Positions 45,001 to 54,000 of a stretch of DNA of 64,000 nt are shown piece after piece (position 1 is the first letter of the stretch; each line of letters begins with the position of its first letter). This stretch comes from Anadara kagoshimensis (taxonomy: Eukaryota > Mollusca > Bivalvia > Arcoida > Arcidae). The notes under the pieces are model-generated. The model did no database searches. It was given only the letters and a program-made list of their open reading frames with translations, and was not told the origin of the DNA. The stretch spans positions 9,924,728-9,988,727 of the forward strand of contig CM037867.1 of assembly GCA_021292105.1 (NCBI GenBank), in the 5' to 3' direction. Made by a program: the position numbers and the translations under genes.

Positions 45001-48000
45001 CCATCTTGCACCCCCTTGCACAAACATAGCTGACATAATATTTTCCTGCAAAGATTTATCAATAAAATCAGAGGTGTATCAATAATTGAGAACATGTTGA
45101 AATGGATTTTTAATTGATTTAGTGTATTTTATGGTGCATAAAATAGAATCAATCGCTATTTGCGGTGCTAGATAGGGAAATCTCAACCCTTGTACAAATA
45201 CAGGGGTCCTACCAGTTTTGGGGTCCAAAAATGTAGGGAAAATAGGAATATAGAGTCAAAATTATAAGAGTTTATAGAAATTATAGGAGTTTTCACTAAA
45301 ATTATAGGAATATTTCTATAAACAGTTTACACATAAAATATACATCCATGGTCTTCTTTCCTCCCATTCAGCCATTCCCTTTCCTCATTTTACTGACAAA
45401 CATAAAATATTGGCAACTACAATGTACACTTCCTGCCTTAGAAATGCACAAAATGTTAATCTTGCTACAGATATTTACTAAATGCAGGAAAAATGTCCCC
45501 ATTCTAAATTCTCAATGCTACCAGTAACAAAAATATAAGAAATACAGGAGGTTTTTCAAATTATATAGGAAAATATAGGAAAGTTTCAAAATTATAGGAA
45601 ATATAGGAAAATATCAGATGGTAGGACCCGTCATCAAATATATATATCAGAACAAGGGTTCAGATTTCTCTGACAAATTCCATTTTCTTCTTGAAAAAAT
45701 ACTGACATTAAAATTTCTCAACATATAGTAACTAAGAAACAGATATACAAACCTGCAGGGCCTCCTCATGTTGCATTTGTTCTGAACTCAGCTGAAACTG
45801 CATTGCTGAATTTTCTTGTTTCAATGAGTCAATTTCTAACTGCTTTTCGTTTTCAACCTTCTTTATTTCTTCCTCACACTGTCTCTCTTTCTCTTCCAAG
45901 GAATGTTTCAAATTATCCATAGCATCTGATAATTCTGAATTTTTCTTTTCAATTTCAGATTCAAGATTTTCAACCTTATTTTGGAGATCAGTTTTTTCTT
46001 TCAACAGAGTCTCTTTTTCCTTTTTAAATTTTTCTAATATTTCATTTATCCTACAATTTTCTTCGTTCAGATTAAACAGTTTATCTGACAAATCCAGCTG
46101 TATGTTATTCAATTGTTTTAATTCCTCATCTTTTTTACTTGTAACAGTGTCAAACTCTGTTCTCAAATTTTCCAACTCCTCTTGACTTTTTGTTCGGTCT
46201 TTTTGCAGATTTTCATTATCGACTTCCAAATGTGAAAATTTAGATTTGACATCTTCTAAATCTTGTGTCCGGACTTCTAATTCAGCATCTAATTTTTGGG
46301 TTTTTTCTGTAAATTCAGTCAACAAAGATTCTAATTTAGCTTTAGATAGACTACCTCCTCTTTCTCATTTTCGATTCTTTCTTTTTCATGATAAGCATTT
46401 TCGAGTTCCGTTGAAGTGTTATTGAGCTGTTCTTTATGCTTCTCAAATCGGAAAGTGCCTCCTCTAAATTGTCTGTTAGATTTTTCCTCTCCTTTTCCAG
46501 CTGATCTAATACTTTGTTGTGCTCTTTTTCTTGATTTTCTTTTTCAAACTTCAGAACATCAAATTTTTGTTCAGAATCAAATAAAGTTGTTTGTATTTCT
46601 TTATACTTTGATTCCATTTTATGTTTTTCATCCTTGTTTTGTGTTAAAAGTTTATCATTATTTTCCATCACTGACTTTCTTTCTTCCAATGCTTTGTTTA
46701 GGTCTGTTATTTCTTTTCTTAGATTTTCATTTTCTTGTTGTGCACTTTCTTTTTCCTTCTCAAGTTTTTGTTTCAAATCTTCATTTTCCTGAATTCTAGA
46801 CTGTAGTTTTGAAATAGTGTCTTTATTTTCTTTAATCATTTTTTTCTGTTCTTTTATTTTTTCAGAAGTTTTTTGCTGCTTTTCAGAATTCTGTTTCGCT
46901 GTTTCTTCTGATTGTTGCAATCTTTCTTCAGATTTGGAAGTTTTGTCTCTCAAAGTCACAATTTCTTCCAACTTCTTGTTTATTTCAACTCTACAGCTTT
47001 CATTTTCACTTCGTAATTGTTCACATTCTTTGTTTGAATCTTGTAACTCAGCCATTCTTTTTTCCAATTCTTTCGACTTTGTTTCACTTTCTACAGACAA
47101 ATTTTCAATTTTCTGTTCCAAATTCACTTTTTCCTGTTGAGACAATTTTTCACTATCACAGATATTTTGGTATTGTAATTGTAAGGAAGACACATTTTCT
47201 TTCACTTCAGAGAGTTGTTTCCCTTGATCATCAATCTTTTGCTGCAGAGATAGGTTATCGTTCTCAAGCTTGCTGTTACTTTCTTGTAGTTCCCTCAACT
47301 TAACACACTTATCCTGGACACTGATCCATAGAGTATTGACTGACTCCTTGAAGTTCTCATCCTCTACATTTGGGGGCATCTGAAAGTAAAACCCATATAC
47401 TACTGAATTAATGTGACCGACAGTGATAAAATCATTTAGATAGTTCAACTATCTAGACCTTGTTTACTTGAGCGTAGTTCATAAATTCTTCTAAAATTAA
47501 TGTCATTTTTAAACAGGCTTAGCTTTGCCATTCACCAATTTAAGCCAACTTCTAACTTTTATAATTTCTGGCTACAATAAATAGATTTTTGCTAATAATT
47601 TTGCTCAAAAACTCTCTTTGTATCCATTTTATTATGAAGCAGTCTAAGATCACTGACTTTTTATAACACAAGTAAGAACAAGTAAAACAAGACTTAATGT
47701 TACAAACTGTTAATTATGAACAATCTATACAGCCAATTAGAAGTTCTTCAGTTCTACATTTGAGGCATTTTTGTCACTTTAAGTTTTTTAGTTTTTCTGA
47801 CTCTTTAACATATAAATTGGCTCCTAAATTAAAAAATTGACTGATTCTTTAGGCTCAAATTTTTTGAAAGCCAGAGCTAACCCTGTTAAATTTGTCACCA
47901 TATATCTTATGGCTAGATAAATGTCATAACAGATTCCTAGTTTAGTTACACAATTTTACCATTGAACAAATACACAGCAAAGACTTCATAACATTCTGTT

Positions 48001-51000
48001 ACTTAATACAAGATAATGTAGTATTTAAACATGATAAATATGGCATGATAAAAATGGCATAGGTAAATGACTCATGACATTGCCAATTTTTTTTTTAATT
48101 TCCAAATACAGTAAAACCCTGATTTATCATTTGTTCTGCTAGATTTTGGATTATAAAGATGGTTGGTTCAACTCAAGTGGTGTTTTACAGTCAAAATTAT
48201 TTAAAATATATAATGATGTATGGTAGTCTGTTCTGGAAGGCAGAAGAAAAATTAAGTGATAATCTCCTGTAAGCAAACTTTGGGATCTGCTCAAGTGGGA
48301 TTGAAACTTAGACAGTGAAAGGTGATCCATCCCCACCTGTTATGAAAACTTATTAAAAAGATCATTTTAGATAAATACTGCAAAAAAATTTAACTGTTCC
48401 CAATTAATAATCAATCAAATTTTAAAATATTACCTGGTCTTGATGTTGATCAACATTACTTCCGATCCAGTCAAGGACTTGCTTTAGTCTTTCCAGTTTA
48501 GTTTCCATTTCTCTGACGAGAGACATTTTACTTTCCAGTGCTTCTTTCACTTCATCAGTTGTCCCCCTTTCAAGATTCCACTGTTCTTTTAAACCACTTA
48601 ATTCCTTCTCTAAAGTAGAACTCTTATTTCTAGACTCCTGATAACTCTGTTCGAGATCCCCGATCGTTTTTCTCATTTCTGTCTTTTCTGTTTCCATCTC
48701 TTTTGTTTTTTCAGTCTCTTTCAATAACAACTCTTCTTTGTCTTTTAATTGACCAGTCAGCTTAGCCACAAATTCTTCCTGTTCTGAATTCTTACACCTT
48801 AATGAATTTAAATTTTCCTTGTATTCAGAAACTTTTTTCTCACTTGCTGACTGTAAAGTTTGATATTCAGTATCTTTCTCATCAAACTTAACCACAAGAG
48901 TTTTAATTTCATTTTCTTTTCCTAACAAATTTTCATTCAATTCTTCAATTTTTCCTCCAAGTTGTAGATTTTCTTTCTCTTTTTCTTCCAATGCAATACC
49001 AGATTCTTTAAGTTTGTTTTTAAATTCTTCAGTTTGTTCCTGCAACTGGTTTCTTATCAGTTCATTTTGTTCATTAAGACTCGAGACCTGTGATTTGAGA
49101 TTTTCTTTTTCGATTTCAGCCGATTCTTCCAGTGATGATAATTTACACTTTAATTCCTCAACTTCAGCTTGTGTTTTCTCTAGGACTGAAATCATTTGTT
49201 CTTTTTCCGATTTGAGTTTTAATCTTTCTGTTTCCTCTTCCTTCAAATTCATCAGCACTTCCTGTAGTTTCACCGTGGAACCAATCTGGCTTGAAGCCTC
49301 CATATTTTTGTCAACTAACACAGATTCTATTTTTTGTAAAAGTTCTGAATTTCTTTTTTCCAGATCTTTAACTTTATCTTCCATGTTGGATATTATTTCC
49401 ACATTTTTAGAATCTGATGTTTTGCTGGATTCAAGATCCTGTGTCAGAGTTCTGATCTAAAAATTATAAATAAAATGAAATGCTGAAATTTTTAGCTGAA
49501 AAAACATAGAAAGTAAAACCTTACCACTTCTATAATTATATAGATCACATGTACCTTTAAAGTTCACATTTCTTGGGTCCTGTGTGAAGAATCTTTATAA
49601 AGGTTTTACCATACTTGGCAACCAAACAAAAATGAAACAAGTGCACCGCTAAGTGGAGCAAAATACACCCCTCACTATGTGAACATCCTGAAGACATTAG
49701 TAACAGACCAACAAAGTTTGAAAACATTTGCTTAAAAACTGTAAAAGTAGTTTGATGCACAAGCAAAAAGTTAACAGATAGACAGACACACAAACAGACA
49801 GACAGACGAACAGCATACCATTATATGTCCTGTCAATGGAGGGGCGTATAAAAAGAGAGACAAAGAAAATGAAACACATGATAAATACAAGAGTGATGGT
49901 TCTAACTGCAATCTATTTTGTATGATTTTCATTTTGATATTTTACCTGTAATTGAAATTCATTTTTGGCTGATTCTAACTCTGATATTTTTGATATGGTA
50001 CTGGATTCAGAATCTTTTCTGGAATTTTCACTTTTTTGTAGTTTTTCTTCCAGTGTATTTATCTGTGTGGTCATTTTATCAGCAGCAATGTTAGAGTTAG
50101 TAAGTTGGGTTTCGTACATTTTCTCCTTGTCAATCCAAGCTTTTTCTCTAGCTTCAACTTCCAATGTTAATCTGTCATGTCTGTAAAATGAAAATATAGT
50201 TACAAAATATATAGTAAAACACATTATACAAGATTTCAAACTGCCTGTCATTGTTCCAAGTTATAGGTTATGTGTATTCAGCTCCAAGTAGGTGTAAACT
50301 GGCACTAGTAAAAGACGTAATTTTTTATGTTATTCTTACATTTTACAATTACATTTTGACAATTAGAATCAAAGATGGTGTCTGACAAATAAATCTACTT
50401 GGCACTGGGCTGAGTGTAAATATAATTCCACTTGTCTCTAGGCCATGTGGGCTGTTTCAATTCAGTCAAGAGTGGACAAGTGTTTAATCTAAGGCCTGCT
50501 ATAGGGACTTTCTCTATATAATGATCACCTATCTGTTAAGTCTATTTTAAGGTTCCTTTGTTTCATATTTCAACCAATAGAAACCTCCATATAAAGACCA
50601 CATCTCTTAGGCCACATAGGTTGTATTCACTGTATATAAAGGAATAAAACTTTAATTTCTTCTTACTTCTGTTTTGCAATAACCACAAACTGCTAGTGTT
50701 GTTGCATTTTGGAAAATCTTTAAAGAAAATCTAATGATTCTGGATAATTATTCTAGAAACTGTCTAGAGTTTTATAATTAGTGGTTCCAATATCGGTATG
50801 TGCTTGCTTTTCTTTCTTGTCATGTCTTGTTTTGTTGTTCTTTTTAGCCTGTATTGTGTCATGTTCTTAGTTGTTTTTGCTCTTGTCAATTACATGCGTG
50901 TCACTTACAAATTTCTTTCTTCTTTCATACATGTATAATCAGTGGTCCAAATATGTGTTTGTCTTCTTGTCTTATCTTGCTTGCTATTTATGTTGTTAAC

Positions 51001-54000
51001 TTGTATTATATCACATTCTCGGTTACACTGACTTTTACCATTTCTTGTCTTGCTTGGGTGTTTATGTAAACTTGTATTGTCAAGTTCTTGGTTACAGCAA
51101 CTTTTGCCCAGTGCATGTTTTTCATGTTGACATTTTTTTCTTTTATTTATTCTTATTGATGTAATTGGGATCAAATATGACATTCAACTCCATGTTAATT
51201 ATCAAATTTCTATATTTTATTAAGTTAAATTTGATTAAACCCTGGTCTCAATGTACAAGATCTAAAATTAGTAACAAAATACATACATGCACATGTAAGC
51301 ATAACACTGACAATACAAATACAACAGCTAACAGCTAGTGCATTATATGACCCTGGTTACATTGAAATACTTACTTCTGTTGAAGGTCTTTATTTGTTTG
51401 TAATAAGTCGTCATGTTTGATCTGTAAAGCTTCTAACTGATTCTGAGTACCATCAAGCTCTTTTCTCGTCTCCATGATAGATTGTTGAAACGATAACTTC
51501 TGATGTTCTAACGCTTCGATTTTATCTGACAAATCAGAACGAACACTCTCTGAGATGCTGAGTTCATGTGTCAGATGGTCAACTGAATCATTTGGTGTGC
51601 TTGACAGACCATAACGTGATGAATCTAAATCCTATAATTATAAATGAAAAGAAACAGATAAAAACACAGTTTTAAGACTTACACATATTCTTTTATCATA
51701 ACAAATAATATACATAATCATGAGATATTGTATTTCAGAATTAGAGTCCAAAATTGGGCCTATAAATCTCATGCATGAATTTACAATTTCTGTTTAAAGG
51801 ACAGTCAGTGTAGAAACTGTGTAGAATGACATTACCTTAACAATGAATTGCCGTATTTGACATAGCTGGTGGCAACATTTGTTCTCTTACATTAAATTGC
51901 TGGTAACATTAACATGGCTGAGTATAAAATCAAAGTTTGGAATGAGACTTACAGCTCAATTAGGCTAAAATGACATCTCATCTAGTCCAATTCTCATAAT
52001 TACAAGATTTTCTGTCAAGACATACAAAGAAAAGATACAAAGTGTTACAGGACTGGTCTTACTAAAACGTAAAAGGTCCTGAACCTGTGAACTGGGCTAC
52101 AATTCAAATCCTGATCATGAAAAGTTTTGGTTTTGTTCAAACTTTAAGTAACAACTACAAGCATCTCAAAAATGTTGAAGCCAAGTTGACTTGACTTATG
52201 TCCATCTCTCCTTGTGGAGAATTGGGCCAGATAGCCAAATTACCAGGGTTGAAAACCAAAATGGAAGTTCAATGCAGTTTGATTTATAAACGTTTCAATG
52301 GGCCTTTCTAAAGGGATAGTCTCACATGTGAGGTAAATTAAACCGTATTTTACCTTGCCAAATACATTTATAGTATAAATGGGCCTTTTAATTACTCACC
52401 TGTCCAGGTATACTAATCAGGCTACTTATACTTTCAGCCCGAGATGGAGGGTTCCAGTTATGAGCTCCAGAATTCTTCCTTAAATTGAAAAGATCAGATT
52501 TAGTACTGGTAATATGCATTTTTTCCCTTATAATGACATGTTTAAAACAATAAGTTAATTTTGTAATCTGAATGTTTTTTTTGGATTTCAAATGATTAGA
52601 TGTAATCATCTGCTATTATGAAATTATGATGTTTAACTTCCAAGCAATTAATTTTCTGAATTCAATAGAATACCATGATAGTTCATGCATAATAGTCAGT
52701 AATGCCCGGTCCAATTTTTCAGAGGTCTCAACAAGTCATGATCACAGAAACCATGCTTTGAGAGTGAAACAATTATAAACTTCTTTTTCAAAATTCTTAA
52801 GTAAGATGTAATTCATCACTAGCAAATGCAACTAATTATATTGATTAATCAGTACACTAATAGGTTACTCTGATATTTAGGCTTCTGGTAATTAGGGCTG
52901 AAATGATACACACACTTCATGGTACGATATGTATTGATTTACTATAATACTTTTTGATACAATAGGAAATTTCACTCAAACAGCAGTACCTTTTCAGGTA
53001 ATAAAGTTTTTGCAATGAATTATTATAAGATAATATTGATAAATCAAGTAGCCATGTACCAGATAAGCACTTACATGTATGCCACCAGGAAAAGAAGTAA
53101 ATTGCTCTTTAACAATATACATGTAAATGCATCAAAACAGGAGTTAAAATGTATAAAAATAAATATTGCATTGTATTATTTTTCAAATAAATGTGTCATA
53201 TCGTATCATAAGGTTTAAAAATTGTGAAACAGCTGTATCTCAAATTCTCAATAAATCCACCTCTACTGGAAATACATTTTTTTTTATTTTTCAGATTATA
53301 ACTTTATCAACTTACTTAGCAAATGAAGGCCAAGCATTGTCAAGGTCGTAACCTCTAGGTGTCAGGTCAAACTTGAGGTCACTGAGGTCATACAGGGCAC
53401 TCACAATGGTTGTACTTTTGTCATGTTGCAGCCATATTGACTTTGGGTGGTACCAATCACTGTTAAAAAGATATAAACATTTATCATATATTGTAGTAAT
53501 TACATAGTTTCTGCATACTTTGATATGGCTAAAATGATGTTATCCATATCAACGACTGCATGCGCCCGGTCGGAAAAGCCATATCACCGGTCTGATACTG
53601 ATATCAGACCAGCTACTCAAAAACAGATTCAATCAATATACTATTTAAAAAATTTTGACAGCATCAAAAGGCCCTAAAAAGGTTCATCTGATGAGAAATA
53701 TGCGATGTCAGGAGTGGAAGTATTTGAAGTAATATATTTTTCGTCTAATTGGTGTCAAGTTGATTTTTTGTCATATTTAAGGCAAATGTCTGTAATGAAT
53801 TATTTGTTCTAAATGGTGAAATTTTATGTATATGATAAACAGAATAAAACATGGTGAAATCCATATCATATGTCATATCTGACCGAGACCACCCATATCA
53901 GACTGAGGGCTTTAGCCTATTTACCTTGTAACTTTACCATTCATTACACACTGTTGTATGCTGTCAGCCAATCTCTGATGCATAAGACAAAATCTCAGAT

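Noticed and set aside
46351..46353. Splitting the minus-strand gene into two genes at the TAG in exon 10
   Set aside because: Coiled-coil coding continues at once in other frames, there is no promoter or splice signal, and the phase arithmetic closes if two bases are missing.
46416..47303. Plus-strand Phe/Ser-rich membrane-like proteins
   Set aside because: Antisense shadow of the Glu/Lys-rich FYCO1 coiled-coil exon; the same holds for 49014-49460.
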